From contig NC_057917.1 in assembly GCF_018873765.1 (NCBI RefSeq), positions 58,400,464 through 58,464,463 of the forward strand: a stretch of 64,000 bases of DNA. The letters run 5' to 3'. The stretch's first letter is position 1, and the number at the start of each line of letters is the position of its first letter. Shown piece after piece: positions 11,455-22,977 of this stretch. Made by a program: the position numbers and the translations under genes. This DNA comes from Telopea speciosissima (lineage: Eukaryota > Streptophyta > Magnoliopsida > Proteales > Proteaceae). The notes under the pieces were generated by a model. It saw only the letters and a list, made by a program, of their open reading frames with translations. It was not told where the DNA came from and made no database searches.

Positions 11455-13310
11455 GGGATAAATATGCGTATCCTCCTGTAATGCACCCAATATTCCTCGT
11501 ACCCCCTAAGCTTCTAATAAGTCCACGTACCACCCCTGCTTTATCCCCTTAATGTCATTTAAGTCCACACCAGGTATTAAATGCTATAAAATGACCAAAC
11601 TACCGTTTCTTCTATCTTTTCTAAAATTTGAAAAGACCTAATTACCCTGATCTATTTACTAAATTTTGAAAAGACCAAAATGCCCTCATCTTCCCCAAAT
11701 CATCATCTTCTTTTACATACCCACCACCCCCCCCCCCCCCCCAAAAGCCAATGACGGTGGTGGTGGTGGTGTAAAAGAAGATAGATGAATTTTGCTATTT
11801 CGCATGTAAATCCTTGACAGGCAGCATAGACAGATGTGTGATGAAAGATCAAAAAATAATGCAAGAGATTAAATTATTAAAGCACAGAACCAAGTAATTG
11901 TAAAGCAAGAACATTTGGAGGAGAAACAAAATGAAGACCAAGAAACAGGATCGGGGAAGAAACATCACCTTAGCAACATGTTCAAGGGTAATGGCCTCCG
12001 GCACAATTGCAGTCCTCAGCCTGATCTCAACCCACCCACTGCTTCCAGATAGAGGAAAACACTGCCCTGGCTCTCCAAAATTTGGCTGCAACATCTTCTG
12101 CGCATCACTATGAACCCCAATTGGGCCGGTTGTTGCAGAAAACCAACTTCGGGCCTTACCAGGGAAGTAGGGCTCTGAATGTCTAACCACCATGCCTCCA
12201 CCAGAGGCCAAAGCATAGTCTACCCGTCCAAGCCCATCCGCCGCATGCTTTTCAATCTCCTTTGTCACAATCTCTCTAGCTAAGGCCCTAAAGTCATCCA
12301 AAGCCCAACCTTTACCACTCTCTTCAGGGCTTCTACTCTTCTTCACCTCATCCAGAAACCGCTCAAAATCTTCTTTAGGAATGATTCCAGCAGCCATCAA
12401 CTCACCCAAAGACCTGTCCATGCCTTCAGTCCTATCCACCAATTTCTTCATTTCGTTCTCAAGTAAGGCTCCTTTCTCTTCCACTTTCGTCAATTTTCTA
12501 TCTACAACCTCAACCTGAATCTGCATCATTTTTGTCGTTGTCTTCACAAACTTCTCGACGTCCGCAATCCTTCCTTCGAAATCCGAAATACCCAATCGAC
12601 CAATAGCACTATCCTCAGACTTGTAGGCTTTCCACATCAGTTGGGCAAGAACTAACACAATAAGAAGAGACAACAGATTTCAAACTACTTAACCTTCTCT
12701 GCCACCAATGTTTCTCCGGTTTCAAAACCACCTTCCTGGAACGCCTAGGTGAAATAGTGGAATTAATTAAATTCTTCTTCGCCTGCAACAAATCTTTGGG
12801 TCTCTCAAGAACCGTCTCACCCCTAATCGAATGGCTGAGATCCTTCCCACCAGAAAACTTCTCATCCCCGCCGCCGGCTTCCGATACTCCATCTTCACCG
12901 ACCATTTCGATATTCGATTTCTTCTCCGCAACAACGATAGTCCTTTTCTTCGCATTTGTCTTAGAACCCAAAGCCAATGGTGGGTGGTGGCGGTGGCGGT
13001 GGCGGTGGCGGCAGTGGCAGTGGCAGTGGTGGTGGTGGTGGGTATGTAAAAGAAGATGATGATTTGGGAAAGATGAGGGCATTTTGGTCTAAGTTAGGGC
13101 AATTAGGTCTTTTCAAATTTTAAAAAAGACAGAAGAAATGGTAGTTTGATCATTTTATAGCATTTAATACCTGATGTGGACTTAAATGACATTTGGGGGA
13201 TAAAACAGGGGTGGTACGTGGAATATTGAAAGGTGGTATGTGGACATATCAGAAACTTAGAAGTACGAAGAATATTGGATGCATTACAAAAAGGTTGGCA
13301 TACTTATCCC
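11455..13310. mobile_element. Pack-MULE carrying a SUN-domain gene fragment
   Basis: Long inverted repeats of about 300 bp (11455-11760 and 13000-13310) start GGGATAAATATGC / GGGATAAGTATGC. The flanking 9-bp duplication is GAAAATAAA (11446-11454) and GAAAACAAA (13311-13319), 8 of 9 matching. Nine-base duplications and long TIRs are Mutator hallmarks. There is no transposase; the interior is a host gene fragment, so this is a gene-capturing non-autonomous MULE. The TIRs contain an impure GGTGGT/CACCAC run. Confidence 0.88.
11969..13082 (-). pseudogene. captured fragment of a SUN1/SUN2-like nuclear-envelope protein
   Basis: SUN proteins sit in the inner nuclear membrane and bind KASH proteins of the outer membrane (LINC complex). 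The parts appear in family order. A nucleoplasmic segment ends ISPRRSRKVVLKPEKHWW. A membrane helix SLLIVLVLAQLMW lies near 12630-12670. Next come a coiled coil (12330-12600) and the start of the SUN domain, DYALASGGGMVVRHSEPYFP through VEIRLRTAIVPEAITLEHVAK. Coding similarity stops at 11969, where a GTGATG donor-like site follows, so the second half of the SUN domain is absent. The N-terminal and membrane parts are in different frames, implying an indel near 12670-12690. The upstream ATG (13082) and a His-rich leader lie inside the MULE TIR, giving a chimeric N terminus. Confidence 0.85.
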
Positions 13311-13319
13311 GAAAACAAA

Positions 13320-14616
13320 CTATACCAAAGAGAAAACAAAAATAACATTCACATGTCTCTAGAAACTGAGCAACTCGGAGATACGAGTTTACAAAATGGT
13401 AAATTTAGTCATTCAACAAAATCTTGGAACCCAAATAAAGAGACTGAGAGACTAAATCTTGGGCTTGACAAAGGTGTTGCGTGGTGTATAGATCACAGCT
13501 CTGACTAAAATGGATTGAACTCTTGTCAAAATTAATTTGTTGTCGTGACACATCCTCAAACAAGTGAAGATGGATTTAAGTGCAAGAGCATCCTTCTCAA
13601 AAGCTCCACAAATTTTTTTTTTTATAAAAAAGACTACTTTGTTTCTCTTGCTAGCAGAACCATATTTGTCAAGTCGATTTTAAATTTTATTCCTACTTAT
13701 CAAATGTTGCTTTCAGGTTGCCTAAGTCGTTACGTTGTAAAACGAAAATACAAGGGACAAAATTGATTTACAGCCTAGTGTAAGTGTGACATCTTACATA
13801 GTTATCTATTAACTGATGTAGGGATTCAGGGAGACTATCTGTACAAAGAGAACTTTACTGTACAGAGCTACTCCCGCCCAAAAAATTGCACAAAAACTAC
13901 ATTCTCGAACTTCAAGTTCAAAGGAAATATCTGAGAATTGCAATGACAGCTCTTCTGTCTCATTGAAGTAGATCTATCTGAACTCAAAATAACTTGCTCC
14001 ATTATTCGATGAGTCTAGGGGCTGTTTCAAGTTAAATTTTGGTCTGAAACAGGGCTGGTCAACAGTTATGCATCTTTTGCCTTCTGTTTGTCTGGAATAA
14101 AATATAAGTTGCACCCTCTCTGATTCATCTTATCAAAACTTTCAGTCATTCCAAAGGAGGTTCTGCGTTGGAGACTCCTCTAGTAACCATAGAAATAGTC
14201 ATGGCGGACGTATTCTCCAACTCAACAATTTACCAGAAGAAACAGTCAAAGAGACCAAAAACTATAGAAACATAAGAATTCAACAAACCAACCTACCTGC
14301 CCAGGGTTTCAGCTATGCTCTGATCTATCCGTTGCAATGTACTCTTACGTACCAGTTCCTATATTTTTCCGATAAAAAATCAAAACAAAAATAACAGGTC
14401 TAGTGGCAGATCAATCAACCGGTCACCATTAGTATGTTGGAAAAAATTGTTGAGAATGACACAATTCTGAAGTCGCAGATCGTTGGAACCTTAAGGCACA
14501 TTACATCCTTGCTTTTTTTAAGATGTAATTCGTCCTCACAAACTGTGTGCAAATAAACACGTTTTAAAGAAATCGCCTTCTAGGATACAATGATGTCCAA
14601 CTTTTGTTGATTCTTT
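13320..14616. other. intergenic, no gene identified
   Basis: No open frame of recognisable family. A short minus-strand segment, 14298-14359, has splice-like borders and an open frame (ELVRKSTLQRIDQSIAETLG), but I could not link it to other exons or a family. Confidence 0.5.
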
Positions 14617-14797
14617 TTGGGAAAATGATCTCTGTCCGGGAGTGTGGCCTACGCTAGCACTCCCATGAGTCTATCTCTTTCCTTCTCAAGTGAAAAGACA
14701 CCTCTATCCCCCTGTTTTAATGAGGAGAGAGATAGACACATGGGAGGGCTGGCGTAGGCAACACTCCTGGACAGAAAACTACTTCCCCAAGCCAAGA
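14617..14797. mobile_element. foldback MITE, CTGTCCGGGAGTGTGG family
   Basis: Ends CTGTCCGGGAGTGTGGCC and its inverse, with outer GGGAA-type extensions. The arms pair over about 60 bases around a loop of CCTCTATCCCCC type. Related to 28748-28883 and 49524-49678. Confidence 0.75.
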
Positions 14798-15002
14798 ATA
14801 GCAGAACACCTTTCTTAATTATGTCTTGCGCCAACGGAATCAAAAACAGCAGAACACCTTTTGAGAATTATAGGGTTGCCACAAAACAGAAAAATCTATT
14901 TCTTGCATTGAAATATAAATTCTGTACAATGTCATACTATCATATCATACTATATTATAAATATAGAAACTCAAAAGTCATGGTAAATATTTTCATACAA
15001 AA

Positions 15003-16010
15003 AATACCCTTCAACAATATCAATAAGCCTAAAAAAATACTTTTTTATTAATTATTAATTATTAATTGTTATAATTTTCAGTTAAATTAAATTCTTCCTC
15101 CAGTAATAAACCCCATCCCCTCAATGTTATATTAATTATTCTTTTATAAAAATTAATAGACCAATCGTTTTCCCACTCAGTTTTTTCACATTTTTTCAAA
15201 TGAATTCAATAAGAGATAATTATTATTAATTATTAATTATAAATTAAAAATTATAAAGAGAGAGTAAAATAATCCCATTTTTCATTGAACAATATATAAA
15301 ACCCCACTTTCCAATGTATAAAATAATCCCATCTTATTTTACTAAAAAAAAAAAAATTACAATATTATCCATTATTCCTTGAACAATCAATAAACCCCCC
15401 TCAATTAATTGTTACAATTTTGAAAATACCCTTCATTAATTATTAATTATTATAATTTTTAGCTAAATTAAATTCTTCCTCCATTAATAAACCCCCCTCA
15501 ATGTTACATTAATTATTCTTTAATAAAAATTAAAGGACCAATCATTTCCCTACTTAGTTTTCTCACATTTTTTCAGATAAATTCAATAAGAGATAATTAT
15601 TATTAATTAAAAATTAGAAAGAGAGAGTAAAATAATCCCATTTTTCGTTGAACAATCTATAAAACCCCACTTTCCAATGTATAAAATAATCCCATCTTAT
15701 CTTACCAAAAAAAATTACAATATTATCCATTTTTCCTTGAACAATCAATAAACCCTCCCTCAATTAATTGTTATAAATTTCAACTAAATTCAATTATTCC
15801 TCCATTAATAACATCTTATCTTACAAAAAAGAAAAAAATATTACAATATTATCCATGATAACCCCCCTCAATGTTGCATTAATTATTCTTTTATAAAAAT
15901 TAAAGTACCATTCGTTTCACTACTTAGTTTTGTCACGATTTTAATGCTAAATTCAACTGTTCCACCATTAATAACATCTTATCTTAAATATATATATATT
16001 ACAATATAAA
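15003..16010. repeat. AT-rich tandem array, period about 420 bp
   Basis: Two long copies (from about 15003 and 15424) and a shortened third (from about 15790) share landmarks in the same order: AAATTCTTCCTCC, AATAAACC, CATTAATTATTC, TCACATTTTTTCA, GAGAGAGTAAAATAATCCC and CTTGAACAATCAATAAACC. No coding. Internal ATTAATTATTAATT strings add short-period repetition. Confidence 0.75.
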
Positions 16011-16174
16011 AGAAAAAATGGATTACTGTAATGTTTGTTTATATAAATAATTTTATTATTTAAGTAAGACATCTAAAATATTGGGTGTTCATTTCGGTGA
16101 TTCATACATGAAAAAAAACAAACATATGCATTTGCAGTGCAACTTTACTAGGTCAAAAGATAAAAAAGAGAGAG

Positions 16175-17262
16175 ATTTATCTCTTTAAGGATAAAGATCC
16201 TCTCTAATTCTTTAATCTGGCAATTCCCGGCAATACCATGTTCCTTGTGCGACATATGGCACAAACTAATCGTGTGGTTGAAATTGCTTTGAACCATTTG
16301 ATGAAGCCAAACCCATTTTAACAACCGGATCCCTCAACCCGGTTAGAATGTAAACCCTAAAACACAGAAATTAGAAAAAAAAAAAAAAAAAACGCAGCGA
16401 GAAGAGGGAAGGAAACCCTTTCTCATCGCATCTCTCGGTTCATCTTCTTCCCACCATTGGAGCTGCAGAGGTTACACCAGACCAACTTTCTGTGTGCAAG
16501 GATTTTACATTTGAATACATCATAGAAAAAAACGCAGAAAGAAGGAGAGGTTTTCAAATCGGCAGATTTCCGTCTCTCCGTCCATCTTATTCGGAGCACT
16601 TCTTCTTCTGGCGGAAGCCTTTTGCTTGGCTTTGTCGTCATATAAATCTATTTTCAACACTACTTTCTGTAAAAAAAAATAGCAGCAGAAATGATAAGAA
16701 GATCTAATTATCCGATAAAATTTTGAAATCTTCAAAAGTAAAACAGGAAAAGAAGAAAAGAAGAAAAAAGGTAATTGAAAAGCACATCAAAGAAGGAAGC
16801 ATTTTTACTGAATTTGCGCCCAAAAAAATGATAATCTGACCTTGAATTTTCTCTGAGTTTCAAATATCTGACCGGGAAGACAAGCAAGAAACAATCACAA
16901 ATCTCGAAAGCGGAACACAGAGACGATTAAACACCAAAAGAAATTAGGAGACAAAAAGAGAGACCAAGATTAGTGAGAGTTGTGTACCACTGCAGCTCCA
17001 ATGGTGGGAAGAAGGGAAGAAGATGAACGAAAGAGGAAATCTGCGATTTGAAAGGGTTTCCTGTGTTTTGGGGTTTACATTCTAACCGGGTTGAGAGGAT
17101 CCGGTTGCTAAAACGGGTTGGACACTTGGACTTCATTAAATGGTACAAACAATCTCCATCACACAATCAGTTTGTGCCACGTGTCGCACAGAGAAGATGG
17201 TATTGCCGAAATTGCCAGATTAAAGAATTGAAGAGGATCTTTATCCCTTTACAAAACCAAAT
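16175..17262. mobile_element. long-TIR element (MULE-like), 3' of the PMEI gene
   Basis: Arms 16180-16480 and 16985-17260 are inverted copies sharing GGATAAAGATCCTCT, CTTTAATCTGGCAATT, GGCACAAACT, AACCCGGTTAGAATGTAAA and CACCATTGGAGCTGCAG. The roughly 0.5-kb centre has no recognisable gene. I could not define a clean 9-bp duplication, so MULE assignment rests on arm length only. It ends about 50 bases beyond the PMEI stop codon. Confidence 0.65.
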
Positions 17263-17313
17263 CAAACGTAGCTTATATGGCATAAATACTACAATAGAAT
17301 CAAACAGTCCGAA

Positions 17314-17898
17314 TCAATCCATCTGGACCGCTCCTTCAAGATACCAATTGATGAAGCCAATGGCCTGGCTCGTCAACTTCTGGACGTACACCACGCGATC
17401 ATATACATCCGATTTCACAGACCCAAACTCATCCACACACGTTCGCTGACTGTTAACTGCGGCGCCCAACCAGGTCGTCACGTTGAATAACCGGTGACTC
17501 ATCGACTCATCGTTGATGAAGTTCTCGTGGTTCATTGCCCTGGTCGAGCGTTGCATCTGATAAATGGCGTCACCGAAGCTGCTCACGCAGACCTTTAGAA
17601 CCTTATCGGGATTGGGTTTGCGTGAGAGGTTCGAAATATAAGCCATAGTCTTACGAGCACTAGAGAAGCTGACCCTGACGGCAACGACAGTTAGCTTGGC
17701 TGGGTCTCCTTGAACCTCATTGGCGTGGGCAATGAGGCTGTCGTAGCATAAGCCAGGTTCATACTTAGAGGCGCATTCGGTACGGATGTAATCGCTGTTT
17801 GTGTTGTTAGGGTTTGGGTTTGAACGGGTGGCGGAGATCGCCGGTAGAAGAAGAAAAAGGAGTATGGCGGTGGAGATTGTCATTGATGGAGCGGCCAT
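17314..17898 (-). CDS. pectin methylesterase / invertase inhibitor (PMEI-domain) protein
   Basis: Intact single-exon gene of 194 codons. The N terminus (MAAPSMTISTAILLFLLLPA...) is a signal peptide with likely cleavage near residue 23, so the product is secreted to the apoplast. The mature part has the four-helix PMEI pattern with four conserved cysteines in two disulfide pairs: the N-terminal hairpin TECASKYEPGLC, and a second pair in LKVCVSSFGDAI and NSQRTCVDEF. Length and layout are normal for the family. Members inhibit cell-wall pectin methylesterases or acid invertases; which one cannot be read from sequence. A TATA box lies about 105 bases upstream. The 3' flank abuts a long-TIR element, which may supply the transcript end. 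Confidence 0.92.
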   Translation of the reverse strand: MAAPSMTISTAILLFLLLPAISATRSNPNPNNTNSDYIRTECASKYEPGLCYDSLIAHANEVQGDPAKLTVVAVRVSFSSARKTMAYISNLSRKPNPDKVLKVCVSSFGDAIYQMQRSTRAMNHENFINDESMSHRLFNVTTWLGAAVNSQRTCVDEFGSVKSDVYDRVVYVQKLTSQAIGFINWYLEGAVQMD

Positions 17899-18000
17899 TT
17901 TTTAGGACTCTTGAGGTTTGGGGAGCTTTGGAGATTAAAGGAAGGTCCTAAGCTCCCTGAACCTGAATCTGATGAGATGGGTTTGGACTTAAGAGAGAGG

Positions 18001-18012
18001 GATTTATATAGA
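18001..18012 (-). promoter_or_regulatory. TATA box of the PMEI gene
   Basis: Minus-strand TCTATATAAATC, about 105 bases before the ATG, is a near-consensus plant TATA element in the expected position. Confidence 0.7.
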
Positions 18013-18244
18013 CTCATCTCTTAGTTTGCCTTTCTGGTAGGAATGGAAGGAATGAACGATATCAGATAGACTAAAATGAAAGGTCTTTTGGTTTTTTTTT
18101 TTTTTCTTTCTTTTGGCATGTAAAGAGACTTGATTAGAACCATGAGTTGGGGTGTAGAATTCGGTTTGCGACTTTAGTTCTGTGCGCGCGTGAAGTGGAA
18201 CTGAATCATTAATTGTTACCCTTTTCTTTTGGGGTAAGAATTGG

Positions 18245-18392
18245 GGAGAAAAATCCTTTACAATACCGGCAGGGCAGTGCACATCTGATGGTACAACAAA
18301 GGTCATGTGTACCATGTATACCATGTGTGTCACGTGAGTTCAACTGCCGCCCCGCCGATAATAATATTATAGAGGATCCTGGTCCAATAATT
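18245..18392. mobile_element. foldback MITE, GGATCCTCTA-type end
   Basis: Inverted segments AATACCGGCAGGGCAGT and CTGCCGCCCCGCCGATAAT enclose CATGTGTACCATG repeats. The right end ATAGAGGATCCTGGTCC resembles the ends of the 32267, 35714, 51192 and 52813 elements. Confidence 0.5.
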
Positions 18393-18832
18393 GGATGGTA
18401 GCAAAACGCACGAACCGCCAACGTAATCTCACTTATCTTTAATTGTAGCTGTAGATTTAGTAAAAGATTAATTTATACCATTATTTGAATTTTCATAGCC
18501 ACTGGTTCCAGTTTTTACTATAAAACATTTTAAAGGGATCTAACTGCAAAAACAGAGTGTGGTTACCTGATCAGAGGAAGAAGGCGGCGACGAGCCATCG
18601 ACGACTCTTCCCCAGTATAGAGAAGGTTTAATGAAATGTGAAACTGGATCGATTGATTTCCAATAAATTACGTGCAAAAACAAGAAGTGGCGATTGAGAC
18701 TCTGAAGACATGAGATTGTTGAAAACAACATTAAAGAAGGGGGGATTATATCAGTCCGTTGAAAGAAAATTAACTGCCTAAAATTGAAGAGGATGGAGAG
18801 AATTGGAAGAGGCGGAGAGCTGAAATTAGAAA

Positions 18833-19095
18833 TCAAGCTCCAGGACCATTTCTGTAACGATAGAGCTTGACAAAGACGTGGACAGCGGTGACGAAGCCGA
18901 TGAAGCAGAGGCTCATGACGAGGACGATGATGGGAGTGATCTTCAAGCTCGGGGCGTCGTTCGTGTAAAACCTCAACATGTTGCTTCCACTTTCGCCAAC
19001 GCCAAACCCATCGGATCTGCCTTCTCCATCACCCCCACCCTTTGCCGGATGGAGTTGCCGCCACAGAACTGTGCGGGGCCTTAATACCAGACCGG
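18833..19095 (-). pseudogene. Sec61 beta-subunit relic
   Basis: Sec61-beta is the small tail-anchored subunit of the ER protein-translocation channel. The frame ending at 18833 reads [18 protein letters not shown] then [20 protein letters not shown] (membrane helix) and a basic tail ending RNGPGA, matching the family C terminus. The N-terminal part ([15 protein letters not shown], family APQRGSAAATAS-like) is in another frame, so a one-base shift lies in the G-rich run near 19030. At the expected start the codon is ATT rather than ATG (inferred). No intron is seen. I call it a pseudogene; a sequence error could explain the shift but not the start. Confidence 0.75.
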
Positions 19096-19460
19096 GACCC
19101 TGGAGAAGAGTTGGGGGTGGGGAGGAGAGGGAAGGGGGATATGGAGAGGCGGGAGGGGGGAGAGAGATGGCGGGGAAGGGAACTGAAATGGTATAGGGTG
19201 AGGGAAGGAGATGGGGTTAGCACTAGCGGAGTTGCAGAGGGGAGAGAGCAGGGTAGAGAGAGAGAGTACGGTCCCAGCCGATCGATCTTAGGTAAGTAGT
19301 TCAATGGCTGAGATTGGATCGATTTAAATCAACGATAATGAATTGAGGAACGGATTATGTAGCTATTTTTACGCACGTACTGCTACATTTTAACCCTTTT
19401 TAAAATGGTCACAACTTTTCATATTCAAATCTGGCTCATTGACCGTTTGGCAAGATGATC

Positions 19461-21736
19461 TTACAGTCCAGATTAAATTACAGTTATCAACTGCCACTTA
19501 ACTTATTTTTGTTACTATTGATAACAGTTACGTTGCAGATTAATCAAGACCATCTGATGGTTTAAATTCCATACTTGATCACCATTGACCAAAATCAATG
19601 ATCTTGATCTGATCTTGCTTGAAGCAATGCAAGTGTGCAAAGTGCATGTACCATTAACGCTTCTATGGCCCACAGCCACGAGCACGCGATTAGACAGTAA
19701 CACTATCCTCACATGTGTACCATCGTAAGTCTCATTTGATTTAACTGATATAGCATTAAATGCAACAACTTGTATTATCATTTTTCTCTTTCTTTCCTTG
19801 TTAGTAGAGACCCATTAGTATGATCCACACTTCTAAATTGGTTATACTCTATACTCGCTTCCCTTATCAAGGATTACATTGTGTTAGTTAAACTAACACT
19901 TATACGAGAAATAGTTTTTGGTGTTTTATTGTTTCGAGAAACGAAAAATATTCAAAAACCGTTTAATAACGAAGTGTTTTTTGTGAGTATTTTTGGAACA
20001 TAATTCAAAATTTATGTTCCCTGAAAGACTTTTGACAGAACATGTTGGACATTCTGTCGTTTTGTGCTGAAAGTTAAAAGTTGGGCCCGATAAGCTACTC
20101 ACGCCTCTAACCTCTCTCTCACCTCTCAACGTCTCTAACCTCTCTCCCACCTCTCACGCCTCTAGCCATTGAAACCTTGTACAACCTGCAACTCATCTTG
20201 GAGGTAAGATCGACCTCGTACCCTATCCCTTTTTTTTTCTCTCACTCTATCTCTTCCTTTCTCTCTCTTTCTGTCACTCACTCTCTGTGCGTGATTTGGT
20301 TCACAGAGACCCTAAGAACCACGGTTTCTGTGTTCATCCATTGGAGTGAACTAAAACCTGTGGTTATTAGGGTTTCCCCCAAAAGGGATGAGAGAAAAAG
20401 AAAAGAACAGAAGAGACGCACTTTCACGTTGTCCCTTAAGATGGGGTAGGGAGGTTCCAAGACGCAATAATACGACGAGTGACTGATCTTGGAAGAAACT
20501 TCAAAAGAGATGGTTTTCTACATATGAGCATTAAGTCCTAGATTTATAGGTCAATCTCTTACAGTTGCGTTCTCTTAAGCAAAAGGCTTCTTTTGCTTTG
20601 CTTTTCGTTTTGTCTCTTTCTGGTGCAGATCTCAAGTCTCAAGTATGGATTTAGGAACTGATATCGGATTAAGCCAATATAGATATCTAGCTGATATTGT
20701 ATCGATGGTAAAAAAAAAATTGGAAGCAAAGTAGTTAAAAAAAAAAAAAAGGTTTTAAAATCTTGGGGGCAAAATCTTTTGATACAAGCCGATACGATCA
20801 ATATATATCGGTATCAATAACAGTTTTGCTAGTAACCAATGCCAATACCGTTATCATGAACTTAGTACCCATTTGATAATCTTACAGTTGTTTCTGTTCT
20901 GGTTATGTGCTAAGAAACAACAGAATAGTTTTTTTCTTTTTTGTGCTAAGAAATCGTTTTTGACCCGCTTGGTAAACCTGTTCTGGAAAACATTTTTCTT
21001 TCTTCACTTTTTCCTCTTCTTCTGCTTCTCTTGATTATGGGTCTTGTCTGCAATTGCAACTTGCTTTTAAATCTTTTATCAATGGATCGTACCTTCTGTG
21101 TGTGTTTGCTTGGCGAGTCGCTGACTTGGCCGACTTGTATTTCTTCCCTTCTCCTCTTGGTACGATTCCCTTCCTCCTTTCAATTTCTTCCCTTTTTTAT
21201 TTTTTCCTTACCCATGCATCCTTGTTTTGTTCTGTTCAGTCCCAGCTTGATATGATTCCACAAGAGAGACACAAATCCTTCTCAATTATTCATCTTTCCA
21301 TCCCAAACTCTAGGGTTTGAATCGATTCTCTTGTATGACCCTAGCCCTTGTTTCTTACATCCTAAATCCAACCCTGCTGTCATATATCAAACTGAAATCA
21401 AATCTAATCTCTGTTCTACCGCCAGGTATGATTTTAGTGGCTTGGCTTTATTTCTGGCTTGATCTTTTGGTTGAATAAGTACTCTGTACTTAAGAGGGTA
21501 GTCCATTCGGATACCTACCCTGAAATTTTCCTTCGATTGGGCTTTTAGTGAGGGAGGTCTTCTCGTTTCTAATAATGGCGAAAACATATCGAACCGGTGA
21601 TTTTGTTGAAGTTTGTAGCACCGATGAAGATTTCTTGGGTTCCTACTTTGCCGCGAAAGTTCCCAAGTTCTATTGTATTTGTGGGTTTTTTTTACCAAAA
21701 AAGAAAAAAAAATATTCGTGGGCTTTATTAATTGAA
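19461..21736. repeat. duplicated block, copy 1 (D1 + S in forward order)
   Basis: D1 (19461-20376) matches D2 (22978-23908) in direct orientation. It starts at TTACAGT..GATTA and ends at GTTATTAGGGTTTCCC. It is followed by S (about 20377-21667) and a short shared tail, TTCTATTGTATTTGTGGG. S contains poly-A tracts and GATATCGGTATCGATAC-like repeats and ends with an Agenet-like start exon. Confidence 0.85.
21575..21667 (+). pseudogene. Agenet/Tudor-type gene fragment (31 codons), copy 1
   Basis: ATG opens MAKTYRTGDFVEVCSTDEDF then LGSYFAAKVPK, resembling the start of plant Agenet-domain (DUF724-type) proteins, whose Tudor-like fold reads chromatin or RNA. Similarity ends exactly at the boundary of the invertible S segment (AAG|TTCTATTG). 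No further exon follows, so it is a captured fragment. Confidence 0.65.
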
Positions 21737-22779
21737 GGGTGAGTCTGTTTGTAATCAAGAAGGTTACAAACAGAATTAGTAACCGGACTTATATTACCCC
21801 CAAGCAATATGATTTTCACTTGGATTTGAGGGCACACAATGTAATTTTACACTTAAATGTTTTTTCCCTTCTTTAGTCTCCCTGATTCCATCGCTCCTTT
21901 TGCTCACCGTTGTCGCTGCCATTGCCTGCCGCTGCTATTGCTCAGCGTTGTTGCTGCCATTGCGTGGCACTGATGTTGCTCACCGTTGTTCATTTTAGGG
22001 CTCTCTCTAGGTGTCACAAATTTTTTATTACAAAATTGAAAAAGATTACAGATGCCTAACAAGAGATTAAAGATCAACATTGGTTTGATTAGTGGCTTTA
22101 TGATTCTCACATGTGCCAAATTCTCCATCAAAGACCTGAGAACTCAACGTGCTTAAAGTTATTTTTTCAAAAATATCCATCTTTTGCATCAAATTTTCAT
22201 TCCAAATCAAAGGGATTTTACACCAAAGAGCCCTAGCCTAAGTGTTGATGAAGAAATTTTGTGGACAATGAAAACGATTTTGAAATCGGATAACCTTTAT
22301 CTTCCATTCCTTCGGAGAACGCCTTGGTGAACCAAACCCACAATTTTATTTGGAGACCCAAAACGATAAGGGAACTGAAATTTGATGAGTCCAGCTACCT
22401 CGCTTGCCCTAGATTGCCACTGCAATTGTGTAACAGGCAAAGAAAAGCTGTGAGTGAGAAAGAGAGAGAGAGAGAGAGTTATGGTGAAGGGACGGGAGAA
22501 TGGTTCTCTGTGGAGAGGAGCTGTACATTGCGTGGGTGAGCTATGGTTCTCTGTGGAGAGGAGCTGCTGATGGGGGAATCTTGTGGCTGACGTAGAAGGA
22601 GGGGTTTGGGAGGAGGAGAGAGCAGGCGACGGAGAAGTGGAGAAGGACAGATGGAGAGGGAGAAGGGAAAATTACAGAAAAACACCCTATCTAAAATGTT
22701 GATAAGTGGTGTGGGATGGACAGAAAAGTCCGGTTGCAAAGATGCATCGTAACCGAACCGGTTACAAACAGCTTTACCC
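21737..22779. mobile_element. TIR DNA transposon, non-autonomous, unassigned superfamily
   Basis: Ends GGGTGAGTCTGTTTGTAA and (inverse) GGGTAAAGCTGTTTGTAA, followed on both sides by GGTTAC and AACCGGACTT motifs. The interior has a GA-rich run and a repeated segment (GGTTCTCTGTGGAGAGGAGC twice near 22500 and 22543). No transposase. The target duplication is not clear. Confidence 0.65.
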
Positions 22780-22977
22780 AAGAATTTTTTCCTTTTTTTT
22801 TTATTTTTAAAAGGTAAGAAGAATTTTTACTTGTTTAAGATTAGCTAAATGGGCTGTGAGCCTGTGAGATTGTAGTCTGGATCAAGTCCTTGTATCGAGG
22901 ATGTTCACAAGAATAATTATCACCTCCACTTGTACATTGGTTGGATGCGTGTATCTTCGGCACTTGCTTACAGTCAA

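Noticed and set aside
12757-13082. Open frames rich in His or Trp over the GGTGGC/CACCAC run
   Set aside because: They arise from low-complexity repeats in the MULE TIR; only the SUN-like frame shows family similarity.
14298-14359. Possible exon (ELVRKSTLQRIDQSIAETLG) with splice-like borders
   Set aside because: No partner exons or recognisable family; a 62-bp open stretch is expected by chance.
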